From Vreelandella neptunia (GTDB lineage Bacteria; Pseudomonadota; Gammaproteobacteria; Pseudomonadales; Halomonadaceae): a stretch of 64,000 bases of DNA. The notes beneath the pieces are model-generated. The model searched no databases. It worked only from the letters and a program-made list of their open reading frames with translations, and was not told where the DNA came from. Below are positions 38,705 through 48,055 of this stretch, piece after piece (the stretch's first letter is position 1; each line of letters starts with the position of its first letter). Location: contig NZ_JAKVTW010000014.1 in NCBI RefSeq assembly GCF_022489065.1, positions 62,001 to 126,000 on the forward strand, given 5' to 3'. The position numbers and the translations under genes were made by a program.

Positions 38705-40855
38705 GTGAATCCGGTAAAGAAAACGTTCCAGTACGGTCGTAGCACCGTAACGCTCGAAACCGGGCGGATTGCTCGCCAGGCCACCGGCGCTGTCATGGTA
38801 ACAATGGATGACACCGTCGTGCTGTGTACCGTGGTTGCTCGTAAAGAGGCTAACCCGAGCCAACCCTTTTTCCCCCTCTCGGTACACTACCAAGAGAAAA
38901 CCTACGCAGTGGGCAAGATTCCTGGCGGCTTCTTTAAGCGCGAAGGGCGACCCACTGAGAAAGAGACGCTGACCTCGCGTCTGATCGATCGCCCCATTCG
39001 TCCGTTATTCCCTAAAGGCTTTATGAACGAAGTACAGGTCGTCTGTACCGTTCTCTCTACCGACCGTAACCACGATCCGGATATTGCCGCTTTGCTTGGC
39101 ACCTCCGCTGCGCTAAGCATCTCTGGCGTGCCGTTTAGCGGCCCGATTGGTGCCGCTCGCGTTGGTTTTAACGAAGAGCAAGGCTACTTCCTCAACCCAA
39201 CGGTTGAAGAGCTGGCCACTTCTGAGCTCGACATGGTCGTCGCCGGTACTGAAAAAGCCGTACTGATGGTTGAGTCTGAAGCGAAAGAGCTGCTCGAAGA
39301 CGAAATGCTGGGTGCCGTGCTGTTCGGTCACCAGGAGATGCAGGTTGCGATTAGCGCGATCAACGAGCTGGTCGCCGAAGCGGGCAAGCCGCGTTGGGAG
39401 TGGCAGGCCGCCGAAGAGAACCAAGCGCTTAAAACGGCGATGGCCGATGCCTTTGAAGCTAAAGTGGGCGATGCCTATCGCATTACCGATAAAATGCAGC
39501 GCCAGGATGCGCTGGCTGAACTGAAAGGTCAGGCGGTTGACCAGCTGGCTGCCGATGAAGGCGAACCGGTTAACGATAAGTTCAGTAAAGATGACGTGAA
39601 AGGTGCCTTCGCAGCCCTGGAAAAACGCGTTGTCCGTTCACGCGTTGTAAAAGGCGAGCCGCGTATTGACGGTCGTGATAACCAAACCGTGCGCCCCTTG
39701 GCCATCGAAGTCGGTGTGCTGCCCAAAGCGCACGGCTCTGCTGTTTTCACTCGCGGTGAGACCCAGGCGATTGCAGTGGCAACGCTTGGCACGCTGCGTG
39801 ATTCACAGCTGATCGAATCGCTAGAAGGCGAGCGTAAAGACCGCTTTATGCTGCACTACAACTTCCCTCCCTATTCGGTAGGTGAGGCTGGTTTTATGGG
39901 CGGCCCCAAGCGTCGCGAAATCGGCCATGGCCGCTTGGCTCGTCGTGGTGTGCAGGCAATGCTGCCGTCCGAAGATGTGTTCCCCTACACCATTCGGGTC
40001 GTCTCTGAAATTACTGAGTCTAACGGCTCAAGCTCGATGGCCTCTGTGTGTGGCTCTTCGCTGGCCCTGATGGACGCGGGCGTACCGCTAAAAGCACCGG
40101 TCGCCGGTATTGCCATGGGCCTAGTGAAAGACGCCGATGGTTTTGCGGTATTGACCGATATCCTGGGCGATGAAGATCACCTTGGCGATATGGACTTTAA
40201 AGTGGCCGGTTCTGAAGAGGGCATCACCGCCCTGCAGATGGACATCAAGATCGAAGGCATCAACGAAGAGATTATGGAACTCGCGCTGCAGCAAGCCCTG
40301 ACCGCGCGTCTGAGTATTCTTGAGCAGATGAATGTCGTGATCAGCCAGAGCCGTAGCGATGTCTCCGACAACGCGCCGTCCATGGCGACGATTAAAATCG
40401 ATCCGGACAAGATCCGTGACGTCATCGGTAAAGGTGGCGCGACCATTCGCAAAATTTGCGAAGACACCGGCGCCTCAATCGACCTTGACGATGATGGCAC
40501 CGTGCGGATTTACGCGGAAGACAAAGCTGCCGCCAAGCGTGCGATTGATACCGTACTGGCGATTACCGCCGAAGCGGAAATCGGCAAGCTGTACAACGGC
40601 AAGGTTGTGCGTATTGCCGACTTCGGTGCGTTTGTTAACATCATGCCGGGAACCGATGGTCTGGTTCACATCTCGCAGATCGTAGCCGAGCGCGTTAACA
40701 ACGTGCGCGACTTCTTGAACGAAGGCGATGACGTGATCGTGAAGGTGCTCGATATCGACAACCGCAACCGCGTGAAGCTGTCGATGAAAGAGATTACCGA
40801 AGAAGAGAAAACCGCTTTTGCAGCAGAAGTGACGGAAACCGAAACGACGCTTTAA
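38705..40855 (+). CDS. pnp: Polyribonucleotide nucleotidyltransferase (PNPase)
   Basis: A 716-residue 3'-5' phosphorolytic exoribonuclease of the degradosome. GTG 38705 is preferred because AAGGAAG (38693-38699) lies just upstream and the protein then begins (M)[10 protein letters not shown], aligning with E. coli MLNPIVRKFQYG; ATG 38687 would add six residues. Two RNase PH domains are joined by a helical domain. The KH domain contains [12 protein letters not shown], and the S1 domain begins near [13 protein letters not shown]. It decays RNAs together with other factors, possibly including PcnB-tailed ones. Confidence 0.97.
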   Translation: MNPVKKTFQYGRSTVTLETGRIARQATGAVMVTMDDTVVLCTVVARKEANPSQPFFPLSVHYQEKTYAVGKIPGGFFKREGRPTEKETLTSRLIDRPIRPLFPKGFMNEVQVVCTVLSTDRNHDPDIAALLGTSAALSISGVPFSGPIGAARVGFNEEQGYFLNPTVEELATSELDMVVAGTEKAVLMVESEAKELLEDEMLGAVLFGHQEMQVAISAINELVAEAGKPRWEWQAAEENQALKTAMADAFEAKVGDAYRITDKMQRQDALAELKGQAVDQLAADEGEPVNDKFSKDDVKGAFAALEKRVVRSRVVKGEPRIDGRDNQTVRPLAIEVGVLPKAHGSAVFTRGETQAIAVATLGTLRDSQLIESLEGERKDRFMLHYNFPPYSVGEAGFMGGPKRREIGHGRLARRGVQAMLPSEDVFPYTIRVVSEITESNGSSSMASVCGSSLALMDAGVPLKAPVAGIAMGLVKDADGFAVLTDILGDEDHLGDMDFKVAGSEEGITALQMDIKIEGINEEIMELALQQALTARLSILEQMNVVISQSRSDVSDNAPSMATIKIDPDKIRDVIGKGGATIRKICEDTGASIDLDDDGTVRIYAEDKAAAKRAIDTVLAITAEAEIGKLYNGKVVRIADFGAFVNIMPGTDGLVHISQIVAERVNNVRDFLNEGDDVIVKVLDIDNRNRVKLSMKEITEEEKTAFAAEVTETETTL

Positions 40856-40876
40856 ATCGCTAGTTAGGTTTCTGAT

Positions 40877-40918
40877 ACCGCCCTCGTAGCCTCTGGCTGC
40901 GGGGGCGGTTCTGTTTGT
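40877..40918 (+). terminator. Hairpin terminator after pnp
   Basis: ACCGCCCTCG (40877-40886) pairs with CGGGGGCGGT (40900-40909), and AGCC with GGCT inside. The T tail (TCTGTTTG) is modest. Confidence 0.7.
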
Positions 40919-40938
40919 TGAGGCCGGTTTTCTTAGCT

Positions 40939-40998
40939 GTCAGTTTGTTGATGCTAAGTTTTTTAATGTCAGCTTTGTTAATGTCAGTTTTGTTAATG
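40939..40998 (+). repeat. Four tandem 15-bp repeats upstream of the MFS gene
   Basis: GTCAGTTTGTTGATG, CTAAGTTTTTTAATG, TCAGCTTTGTTAATG and TCAGTTTTGTTAATG follow one another at 15-bp steps (40939, 40954, 40969, 40984). The last two differ at one position. The array lies 28 bp before the MFS start codon. Confidence 0.75.
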
Positions 40999-41025
40999 AT
41001 TGGTTGGGTCGCTAGGGAGCAGTAG

Positions 41026-42195
41026 ATGGAGCAGGAGCAAGCACCGCGCTGGTGGGCGGTAGTGGCCGTGATGATCGGCATTTTTTTACTGGTGACCGCT
41101 GAACAGCTACCGATTGGGTTGCTCTCTCAAGTGGCATCGAGCATGGGCGTTACCCCTGGTATGGCAGGTTTAATGGTCACGGTGCCTGGCGTGGTGGCGG
41201 CCTTTTCTGCGCCGTTGCTGCCGGTTGCCGTGGGGCGTTTGGATAGACGTATTATGCTCACGCTACTGATGGTTGTGATGGTGGTAGGAAGTGTGCTTTC
41301 GGCAATAGCGAGCAGCTTCGTGCTGCTGCTCGCCGCCCGCGTGCTGGTGGGGTTGAGTATCGGTGGTTTTTGGGCGGTGGCGGGCAGCATTGCCCCGCGT
41401 TTAGTGCCTGAGGCCCAAGTGCCTAAAGCGATGACAATGATTTTTGGTGGCGTAGCCGCCGCGTCAGTGCTGGGCGTACCATTGGGCACGCTGCTGGGGG
41501 ATCTAAGTAACTGGCGAGTTGCCTTTGGATCTCTGGGTGGTTTAAGCCTATTAACGGCTGTTGCGCTGTGGTTTTGGCTACCGCCGCTACCACCAAGAGA
41601 GCCGGTGCGGCTCCGCGTGCTCGCCCAACAGTTTAGAAATCGCGGTGTGCGGGTGGCGGTGCTCACGACGGCTTTTGTGGTCGTTGGGCACTTCGCTGCC
41701 TACACCTTTATTAGTCCCATCCTGCAAGAGATCAGCGGTATTTCCCAACGCCATGTAAGCAGCCTGCTGCTGCTTTACGGGGCGGCGGGCATTCTGGGTA
41801 ATATCGCAGCCGGCATATTTGCCGGGCGTCACCCTTACCGTGCGGTGCTGGCGATTCCGAGCCTACTGCTTATCGTTGTCGCTCTATTTCCGCTGCTGGG
41901 GATTCAGCCGAGCAGCGGTGTGATGCTGCTTATGGTGTGGGGGGCGGTGTTTGGCAGCGTGTCGGTCAGCATTCAAACCTGGATTATACGCACAGCACCC
42001 AACACCGAAGCCGCCACGGCCTTGATGGCATTTACCTTCAACATGTCGATTGGTTTGGGGGCTATGCTAGGGGGCCGGTTGGTAGATGGCACTAGCCTGC
42101 CTATTGCCATGTGGGCCGCCTCGGGGCTATTCCTGCTAGGGGCGCTACTGGTGCTAAGTACGCCAGCCAAGGTCGTGGGTCAGAAGAGACGTTGA
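41026..42195 (+). CDS. MFS transporter
   Basis: A 389-residue major facilitator with about 12 membrane helices. Loop motifs are seen after helix 2 (GRLDRRIML) and helix 8 (GIFAGRHPYR). It resembles the AraJ/PbuE-like efflux group of sugar, nucleoside or drug exporters. AGGGAGC precedes the ATG. It is monocistronic between pnp and a convergent thiolase gene. A 15-bp tandem repeat array occupies its 5' region. The substrate is unknown. Confidence 0.85.
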   Translation: MEQEQAPRWWAVVAVMIGIFLLVTAEQLPIGLLSQVASSMGVTPGMAGLMVTVPGVVAAFSAPLLPVAVGRLDRRIMLTLLMVVMVVGSVLSAIASSFVLLLAARVLVGLSIGGFWAVAGSIAPRLVPEAQVPKAMTMIFGGVAAASVLGVPLGTLLGDLSNWRVAFGSLGGLSLLTAVALWFWLPPLPPREPVRLRVLAQQFRNRGVRVAVLTTAFVVVGHFAAYTFISPILQEISGISQRHVSSLLLLYGAAGILGNIAAGIFAGRHPYRAVLAIPSLLLIVVALFPLLGIQPSSGVMLLMVWGAVFGSVSVSIQTWIIRTAPNTEAATALMAFTFNMSIGLGAMLGGRLVDGTSLPIAMWAASGLFLLGALLVLSTPAKVVGQKRR

Positions 42196-42204
42196 GCCAA
42201 AAGC

Positions 42205-42238
42205 GTAAAAAAATGCCCCCGTGAGTAGCGGGGGCATT
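42205..42238 (-). terminator. Intrinsic terminator of the thiolase gene
   Basis: Stem AATGCCCCCG (42212-42221) pairs with CGGGGGCATT (42229-42238). On the minus strand it is followed by a T-run (plus-strand As 42206-42213). It may also end the convergent MFS transcript. Confidence 0.8.
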
Positions 42239-42264
42239 GGTTAGGCGTTCACCTCAGTCACTCA

Positions 42265-43443
42265 TCAAGGACGCTCAATCGCCAATGCTACGCCCTGGCC
42301 ACCGCCGATACACAGTGTGGCTAAGCCTTTCTTCGAATCGCGGGCGATCATTTCGTGGAGCAGCGTGACCAGTACGCGGCAGCCGGAGGCACCGATCGGG
42401 TGGCCTAGGGCAATCGCGCCGCCGTTGACGTTCACTTTAGATGTATCCCAGCCTAGCTCTTTGTTGACGGATAGCGCCTGGGCGGCAAATGCCTCGTTGG
42501 CTTCGACTAAGTCCAGATCATCCAGACTCCAGCCAGCTTTCTCCAGACAGCGGCGGGTTGCCGGCGCGGGGCCGATGCCCATGATGGCTGGGTCAACGCC
42601 TGCGTTAGAGTAAGCCACAATACGTGCCAGCGGTTCTAGCCCCAGCTGCTTGGCTTTTTCGGCGGAGCAGAGCATCACCACCGCCGCGCCGTCGTTAAGT
42701 GCCGAGGCGTTACCAGCGGTAACGGTGCCATCTTTCTTAAATGCCGGGCGCATGCCGCCAAGTTTTTCAGCGGTCACTTCGCGTGGGTTTTCATCGGTAT
42801 CAAATACCACCGGGTCGCCTTTGCGCTGAGGGATTTCCACCGGCACGATCTGGCCTTTGAACTTGCCCTCTTTAATGGCGGCAGCAGCTTTCTGCTGGGA
42901 CGCAGCGGCGAACTCATCCATCGCTTCGCGGGTAATGCCGTACTTCTCAGCTAAGTTCTCGGCGGTAATGCCCATGTGGTAGTTGTTGAACGCATCCCAC
43001 AGGCCGTCGTGCACCATGGAATCAATCGCCTTCCAATCACCCATGCGCTGGCCATTGCGTGAATTGGGCAGCACATGAGGCGAGGCGGACATGTTCTCCT
43101 GGCCACCGGCTAGAATCAGCTCGGCATCGCCGCAGCGAATAGCCTGAGTCGCTAGATGTAGTGCTTTAAGGCCCGAGCCGCACACTTTGTTAATGGTCAT
43201 GGCCGGTACCGAATCCGGCAGGCCGCCTTTAATAGCCGCTTGGCGTGCAGGATTTTGACCTACGCCTGCAGTGAGCACCTGGCCTAGCAGTACTTCATCA
43301 ACTTGATCAGGAGAAACGCCGGTCGAGGCGAGGATATCCTTGATTACCAGGGCGCCAAGGTCGCTCGCTGGAATGCCCGCAAGGGAGCCCCCGAAAGCGC
43401 CTACGGCGGTGCGGCGTGCCGCAACAATGACTACTTCTTGCAT
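42265..43443 (-). CDS. Acetyl-CoA C-acetyltransferase (thiolase)
   Basis: A 392-residue thiolase that condenses or cleaves acetoacetyl-CoA; in Halomonadaceae such enzymes feed polyhydroxybutyrate synthesis or beta-oxidation. The nucleophile is the Cys in [11 protein letters not shown], with [12 protein letters not shown] holding the second Cys and the catalytic His near the C-terminus. ATG 43443 is preferred with AGGAG upstream; ten residues earlier is possible. No phaB or phaC neighbours are seen, so its pathway is not fixed. A five-unit tandem repeat lies in its upstream region. Confidence 0.93.
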   Translation of the reverse strand: MQEVVIVAARRTAVGAFGGSLAGIPASDLGALVIKDILASTGVSPDQVDEVLLGQVLTAGVGQNPARQAAIKGGLPDSVPAMTINKVCGSGLKALHLATQAIRCGDAELILAGGQENMSASPHVLPNSRNGQRMGDWKAIDSMVHDGLWDAFNNYHMGITAENLAEKYGITREAMDEFAAASQQKAAAAIKEGKFKGQIVPVEIPQRKGDPVVFDTDENPREVTAEKLGGMRPAFKKDGTVTAGNASALNDGAAVVMLCSAEKAKQLGLEPLARIVAYSNAGVDPAIMGIGPAPATRRCLEKAGWSLDDLDLVEANEAFAAQALSVNKELGWDTSKVNVNGGAIALGHPIGASGCRVLVTLLHEMIARDSKKGLATLCIGGGQGVALAIERP

Positions 43444-43496
43444 AACATGACTCCTGGAGTAAATAGCAGACACTCTGAAACCAGATGCCCGATAGG

Positions 43497-43565
43497 CGTA
43501 CCCTTTCAGCCGAACTTTGTTCAGCCGTACTCTTTTATGCGTGCTTTGTCAGCCGTCTCTTCAGC
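43497..43565 (-). repeat. Five degenerate tandem units upstream of the thiolase gene
   Basis: CGTACCCTTTCAGC, CGAACTTTGTTCAGC, CGTACTCTTTTATGC, GTGCTTTGTCAGC and CGTCTCTTCAGC follow head to tail (12-15 bp each), most ending in CAGC. They lie 55-120 bp before the thiolase start. Confidence 0.65.
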
Positions 43566-43610
43566 ATAGGGGAAGGGGGGGCGTTGCGGCAATACGCTTT
43601 TATAGGCAAA

Positions 43611-43638
43611 TAAAAACGGGCCAAATAATGGCCCGTTT
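43611..43638 (-). terminator. Intrinsic terminator after panD
   Basis: Stem AAACGGGCCA (43614-43623) with TGGCCCGTTT (43629-43638) and a 5-nt loop. The A-run on the plus strand gives the U-tract for the minus-strand pan transcript. Confidence 0.85.
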
Positions 43639-43664
43639 AAAGAAACAGTGGCGGCAGCGTAATG

Positions 43665-44045
43665 CTAGGCCAGTTGCACCGGCATAATATTGCTGGTGTG
43701 ACTGACCTGATTGCCTTCTTGAAGGTAGACCAGTGCAGGCTGATGCTTTTCAAGCTCAGCGTCAGAATAGTGGGCGTAGCTGCAGATAATAATGCGGTGG
43801 CCGGGGGCGGCAAGATGGGCTGCCGCGCCATTGATCGAGATTAGCTTTGAGCCCTCCTCACCGCGAATAGCGTAAGTAGTGAAGCGTTCGCCGTTCTCAA
43901 CGTTGTAAATCTGGATCTGCTCATTTTCGCGAATGCCCGCCATATCCAACAGGTCGCCGTCGATGGCACAGGAGCCTTCGTAGTTGAGTACCGCGTGCGT
44001 GACGCGTGCCATGTGAAGCTTGGCTTTGAGCATAATGGTATGCAT
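43665..44045 (-). CDS. panD: Aspartate 1-decarboxylase
   Basis: A 126-residue pyruvoyl enzyme that makes beta-alanine for pantothenate. The self-cleavage site Gly24-Ser25 lies in NYEGSCAID, at the canonical position when the start is MHTIML. It lies 28 bp downstream of panC and is last in the pcnB-folK-panB-panC-panD series, followed by a terminator. Confidence 0.97.
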   Translation of the reverse strand: MHTIMLKAKLHMARVTHAVLNYEGSCAIDGDLLDMAGIRENEQIQIYNVENGERFTTYAIRGEEGSKLISINGAAAHLAAPGHRIIICSYAHYSDAELEKHQPALVYLQEGNQVSHTSNIMPVQLA

Positions 44046-44073
44046 GTGAGTTCCTATATTCCCCGTTGTTTAT

Positions 44074-44928
44074 TTATTCGCTGGCTGGCAGTTGCACAGT
44101 GATATTATCGATTAACCGGGCCGGGCCTAGCTTGGCCGCAGCCAGTATTACTGCATGGCGGGTGGCTGGGCTAACCGATGCGAGCGATGCGTCACGCAAC
44201 TCCAGGTAGTCCGGTGTAAAACCCGCTTCACTTAGCGCAGCTTTACCCTGATCAAGTGACTCATCAATAGCGGCTCCGCGCTCAAGAGCATCGCGCAGCA
44301 TACATAACGTGCGGTAGAGCGCAGGGGCGGTTGCACGCTCCTCCACACTTAAATAGCCATTGCGGGATGAGAGCGCCAAGCCGTCCGTTGCGCGCACGAT
44401 TGGCACACCGATGATCTCAATGGGCATGTGCAGGTCGCGTACCAGCTTACGAATCACCGCGAGCTGTTGGTAATCCTTCTCCCCAAAGCAAGCAACGTCT
44501 GGCTGTACCAAGTTAAACAGCATACTGACCACCGTGGAAACGCCATCAAAATGTCCAGGGCGCGAACCACCGCAAAGCCCTTTCCCCACCACGGGCACAT
44601 GCACACGGGTCTGGGCGTCTAATCCATTGGGATAAAGTGCGCTGACGGCAGGGGCGAACAGAACATCGCAGCCTGCCTCGGTTAGTTGCGACTGGTCGGC
44701 GCTAAACGTTCTTGGATAGCCGTCAAGATCCTCGCCTGGCCCAAACTGCATCGGGTTTACAAACAGGCTGGAGACCACGATGTCAGCGTGCTGGCGGGCG
44801 CAGGCAACCAGCGCTAAGTGCCCAGCGTGCAGATTGCCCATGGTTGGTACCAGGGCAATGCGCTGGCCGCGTTGACGGTGTTCCCGCAGCGTGCTGCGTA
44901 GCTGATCAATGTCTCGCAAAGTGCGCAT
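44074..44928 (-). CDS. panC: Pantothenate synthetase
   Basis: A 284-residue ATP-dependent ligase that joins pantoate and beta-alanine. The nucleotide-binding HIGH-type motif is [10 protein letters not shown] (28-37), and the second site is [10 protein letters not shown]. Further motifs are [13 protein letters not shown] and FGEKDYQQL. It lies between panB and panD, the enzymes that supply its two substrates. Confidence 0.97.
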   Translation of the reverse strand: MRTLRDIDQLRSTLREHRQRGQRIALVPTMGNLHAGHLALVACARQHADIVVSSLFVNPMQFGPGEDLDGYPRTFSADQSQLTEAGCDVLFAPAVSALYPNGLDAQTRVHVPVVGKGLCGGSRPGHFDGVSTVVSMLFNLVQPDVACFGEKDYQQLAVIRKLVRDLHMPIEIIGVPIVRATDGLALSSRNGYLSVEERATAPALYRTLCMLRDALERGAAIDESLDQGKAALSEAGFTPDYLELRDASLASVSPATRHAVILAAAKLGPARLIDNITVQLPASE

Positions 44929-45005
44929 AATCGTTTCGCGTTAGTAGCAAAAATAAGGCTGGTAGCCGCGCTATTTTCAAAAGCGATCGTATTACAAGCG
45001 TTCGT

Positions 45006-45797
45006 TTAAAAACAGTGCTCTTGAGCCGGGAACGTGCGGGCTTTGACCGCCTCGTGGTAGTGCTGGAAAGCAGCTTGAATACTATCCGCATCAACCATGA
45101 AATTTTTCACGAAGCGCGGTGTGCGGCCATGGGTAACACCGAGTACGTCGTGCATCACCAAAATCTGACCATCGGTGTCAGGACCCGCACCAATGCCGAT
45201 GACCGGCACATTTAGTGCTTCGGTGACCGCTTTGCCCAGGCTGGCGGGAACGCACTCCAGCAGAATCACCGAGGCGCCTGCCTCCACAAGCACTTTTGCA
45301 TCATTAATGATGCGTTCCGCTTGCGCGGCGTCGCGGCCCTGAACCTTATAGCCGCCAAGCTGGTGCACGGTTTGCGGGGTTAAACCGAGGTGCGCACATA
45401 CCGGCACACCGCGGCGAGTCAGTTCACGAATGCCCTCTGCCATCCACGCTTCGCCTTCCAGTTTGACCAGCTCTGCACCTGCTCGCATCACGGCAGCGGC
45501 ATCTTCGAGCAGACGCTCGGTGGTGGCATTGCTCATAAACGGCAGATCCACCATCAGCAGGCTATGGCCTTTACCGCGCGCAGCACAGCGGGTGTGGTAG
45601 ACGATGTCTTCAATAGTGACGGGCAGGGTGCTGTTGTGGCCTTGTAGCACCATGCCCAGCGAATCGCCCACCAGCAGAACATCAATGCCTGCTTGGCTTG
45701 CCGCGTTGGCAAAGGAGGCATCGTAAGCGGTTAGGCAACTAAACGTCTCGCCAGCCTGCTTGTAGGCCTGCAGTGTGCTTAGAGTGACGGTTTTCAT
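45006..45797 (-). CDS. panB: 3-methyl-2-oxobutanoate hydroxymethyltransferase
   Basis: A 263-residue enzyme that transfers a hydroxymethyl group to alpha-ketoisovalerate in pantothenate synthesis. Motifs are CLTAYDASFANAASQAG, LLVGDSLGMVLQGH and the substrate loop HLGLTPQTVHQLGGYKVQG. It is separated from panC by 77 bp and from folK by about 160 bp. Confidence 0.97.
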   Translation of the reverse strand: MKTVTLSTLQAYKQAGETFSCLTAYDASFANAASQAGIDVLLVGDSLGMVLQGHNSTLPVTIEDIVYHTRCAARGKGHSLLMVDLPFMSNATTERLLEDAAAVMRAGAELVKLEGEAWMAEGIRELTRRGVPVCAHLGLTPQTVHQLGGYKVQGRDAAQAERIINDAKVLVEAGASVILLECVPASLGKAVTEALNVPVIGIGAGPDTDGQILVMHDVLGVTHGRTPRFVKNFMVDADSIQAAFQHYHEAVKARTFPAQEHCF

Positions 45798-45955
45798 GGC
45801 GTGCTCTCATGTTCTACGTGAGGCCGATGCGACATAGGCAGCCGGCCATTATTAACGCTGCATCCCTGCCTGCGTGAAGTGGCGTAACCGGCAATTGTTA
45901 CCTGAATGGCGTGTCGGTGTCGAGATTTGTGTCAGATGGTAGCGTTAGCCGCACT

Positions 45956-46450
45956 CTAGGCGTCGGCTAAGCGTTCCAACTCCTGGTCTTCAACGCGTTT
46001 AAGCCAAGCTATTAGCGGCTGTTGGAGAAGGTTGAGTGAAGGCGCGATCTCTGCGAGCGGTAACAGTACAAAGGCGCGGGTGGTCATGTGCGGGTGGGGA
46101 ACTCGTAGGCGGGGGTTGTCGATAGTGTTGTTGGCGTAGAGCAGCAGGTCAAGATCGAGCGTACGGGGCCCCCAATGCCGCTGTCGGCGGCGGCGATGCT
46201 GCTGCTCTAACGCCTGAAGCTGGTCGAGTAGCGCCAGCGGCGAGAGGCGTGTATCAAGGGCCACCACGGCGTTGATAAAATCTGGCTGATCCTGAGGCCC
46301 GACAGGACGGCTGGCATAGAGTGAGGACGCTGCCGCCAAACGGCTCAGCGGCAGCGTTGCAAGTTCATGAAGTGCTTCGCGAACCTGCTCGACGGGCGAC
46401 TCAAGATTGCTGCCGAGGCCAATATAAACGAGTTGAGGAGATGTGCCCAC
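45956..46450 (-). CDS. folK: 2-amino-4-hydroxy-6-hydroxymethyldihydropteridine diphosphokinase
   Basis: A 164-residue pyrophosphokinase (HPPK) that precedes FolP in folate synthesis. Motifs are YIGLGSNLESP near the start, VGPQDQPDFINAVV, and the signature RRRQRHWGPRTLDLDLLLY. The start is GTG 46450, 11 bp after the pcnB stop, so both are likely on one transcript. The order pcnB-folK-panB is the same in Pseudomonas and E. coli. Confidence 0.96.
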   Translation of the reverse strand: MGTSPQLVYIGLGSNLESPVEQVREALHELATLPLSRLAAASSLYASRPVGPQDQPDFINAVVALDTRLSPLALLDQLQALEQQHRRRRQRHWGPRTLDLDLLLYANNTIDNPRLRVPHPHMTTRAFVLLPLAEIAPSLNLLQQPLIAWLKRVEDQELERLADA

Positions 46451-46461
46451 GCGCCGGCTTG

Positions 46462-47844
46462 CTACTCTTTTGCACGCGGCTTACGCCGCCGTTTGCGCCG
46501 ACCATCACCCTGACTAGCCGGATCGCCGCCAACTTTTTGCAGTAAGCGCCGCTGTTCATGCTCATCGCCGCGTTGAAACGCGGTCCACCACTCGCCTAAA
46601 CCACGTGGTATCTCGCCCGCCTGCTCGCGCAGCAGGAGTAAATCGTAGCCTGCTCGGAAGCGCGGATGCTCGCGGGTTTGGAAGGCTTTTTTGCCACGCC
46701 GCTGGGGCAAACGCTGCTGCAACTCCCAGATTTCACGCATGGGAATGCCAAAGCGTTTGGGAATCGAGGTGAACTCTAACTGACGAGAAACGACCTGCTG
46801 AGCAGCGGCTTGCAAGGCGGGAATCGCTGGCATGCCCTCTTGCTCAAGCTCTTCCTGGCGCTGCTTGACCGGCGCCCACAGGAACGCTGCGAGTAGAAAA
46901 GCGGGGGTGACCGGGCGCTCTTCGGCAATTCGCTTGTCGGTATTGGTCAGCGCTTGTTCAATCAGCTCTTCCGCCCAAGCGGCATCGGCCATGGCCTCTT
47001 CAGCTTCGGGGAATAGCATGCCGAACAGGCCATAGTGGCTGAGTAGGCGGAACGTGACCAAACCGTGGCCCGACATAAACAACTTGAGCACTTCATCGAA
47101 TAGCCGCGCTGGGGGAATTTGCAGCAGCAACGGCGCCTGGTCGTACATGGGCGCTTCGGTGGCCGGGTCTAGCGTGAAGTCGAGCTTGGCCGCAAAGCGC
47201 ACTGCCCGCAGCATGCGTACCGGGTCTTCGCGGTAACGCGTTGCCGGGTCGCCAATTAGCCGCAACGTCCGTGTTTGGATATCGCTGGCGCCGTTGGCAA
47301 AATCAGTAATACTGAAATCAGCAATATTGTAGTAGAGCGCATTAACGGTGAAGTCGCGACGCAGCGCATCCTCTTCGATATTGCCCCACACATTGTCACG
47401 CAGCAATAACCCTTCATCGGATTGATGGGCAATATGATCGCCATGCTCGTCTTGGGGTTTGCCACGGAAGGTGGTGACCTCAATGACCTCTCGGCCAAAG
47501 CGCACATGGACAATCCGAAAACGGCGGCCGATCAGGCGTGAATTACGGAACAGGTCACGAACCTGCTCGGGCGTCGCATTGGTGGCGACATCAAAATCCT
47601 TAGGCATCTTCCCAAGCAGTGCATCGCGAATGCAGCCGCCCACCAAATAGGCGTCGTAACCGGCACCGCTAAGGCGATAAAGCACTTTTAAAGCGGCATC
47701 ACTAATATGCTGGCGAGAAACAGGGTGCTCGGACCGAGGTATGTTACGCGGAGAGAGGGCCGTGGTGGTGCTCTCTTGGGGATCGAGCAAGGTTTTCAAT
47801 TGCTCCCCCGGGCTGTGTAGGAAACGGGTAAATCCTTTAAGCAT
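46462..47844 (-). CDS. pcnB: Poly(A) polymerase I
   Basis: A 460-residue polymerase that adds 3' A-tails and marks RNAs for decay by PNPase and other enzymes. The nucleotidyltransferase motif is LVGGCIRDALLGKMPKDFDV (from 67), with Asp83 and Asp85 as metal ligands. RNA-binding (RRDFTVNALYYN) and arginine-rich C-terminal regions (GRRKRRRKPRAKE) follow. The N-terminus carries about 40 non-catalytic residues. It lies downstream of the CrcZ-like RNA, as in Pseudomonas. Confidence 0.95.
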   Translation of the reverse strand: MLKGFTRFLHSPGEQLKTLLDPQESTTTALSPRNIPRSEHPVSRQHISDAALKVLYRLSGAGYDAYLVGGCIRDALLGKMPKDFDVATNATPEQVRDLFRNSRLIGRRFRIVHVRFGREVIEVTTFRGKPQDEHGDHIAHQSDEGLLLRDNVWGNIEEDALRRDFTVNALYYNIADFSITDFANGASDIQTRTLRLIGDPATRYREDPVRMLRAVRFAAKLDFTLDPATEAPMYDQAPLLLQIPPARLFDEVLKLFMSGHGLVTFRLLSHYGLFGMLFPEAEEAMADAAWAEELIEQALTNTDKRIAEERPVTPAFLLAAFLWAPVKQRQEELEQEGMPAIPALQAAAQQVVSRQLEFTSIPKRFGIPMREIWELQQRLPQRRGKKAFQTREHPRFRAGYDLLLLREQAGEIPRGLGEWWTAFQRGDEHEQRRLLQKVGGDPASQGDGRRKRRRKPRAKE

Positions 47845-47947
47845 GCGATAATTTCAACTCGCAGGGTACGAAAAAGTAGTCATTAGTAAGCACTTCAAAC
47901 GAGTACTGAACATAAACAGTTAGTGGCTGAGTGTAGCCGACCCTTGA

Positions 47948-47989
47948 TGGCTTGCAAAGAGTGGCTTGCAAAGAGCGGCTTGCGAAGCA
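47948..47989 (-). repeat. Three tandem 14-bp repeats upstream of pcnB
   Basis: TGGCTTGCAAAGAG occurs twice exactly (47948-47961, 47962-47975), followed by CGGCTTGCGAAGCA (47976-47989). The array lies between the CrcZ-like RNA terminator and pcnB, about 105 bp before its start. Confidence 0.75.
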
Positions 47990-48030
47990 CTTTACGTTGA
48001 CGTGTGAAAACCCAAGTGCCAAACACGGAA

Positions 48031-48055
48031 AGGGGAGGCTAAGAGAGCCTCCCCT
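48031..48055 (-). terminator. Terminator hairpin of the CrcZ-like RNA
   Basis: A perfect 10-bp GC-rich stem (AGGGGAGGCT 48031-48040 with AGCCTCCCCT 48046-48055) with a 5-nt loop. On the minus strand the U-tract is short (UUU then CC), so some read-through into pcnB is possible. Confidence 0.7.
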
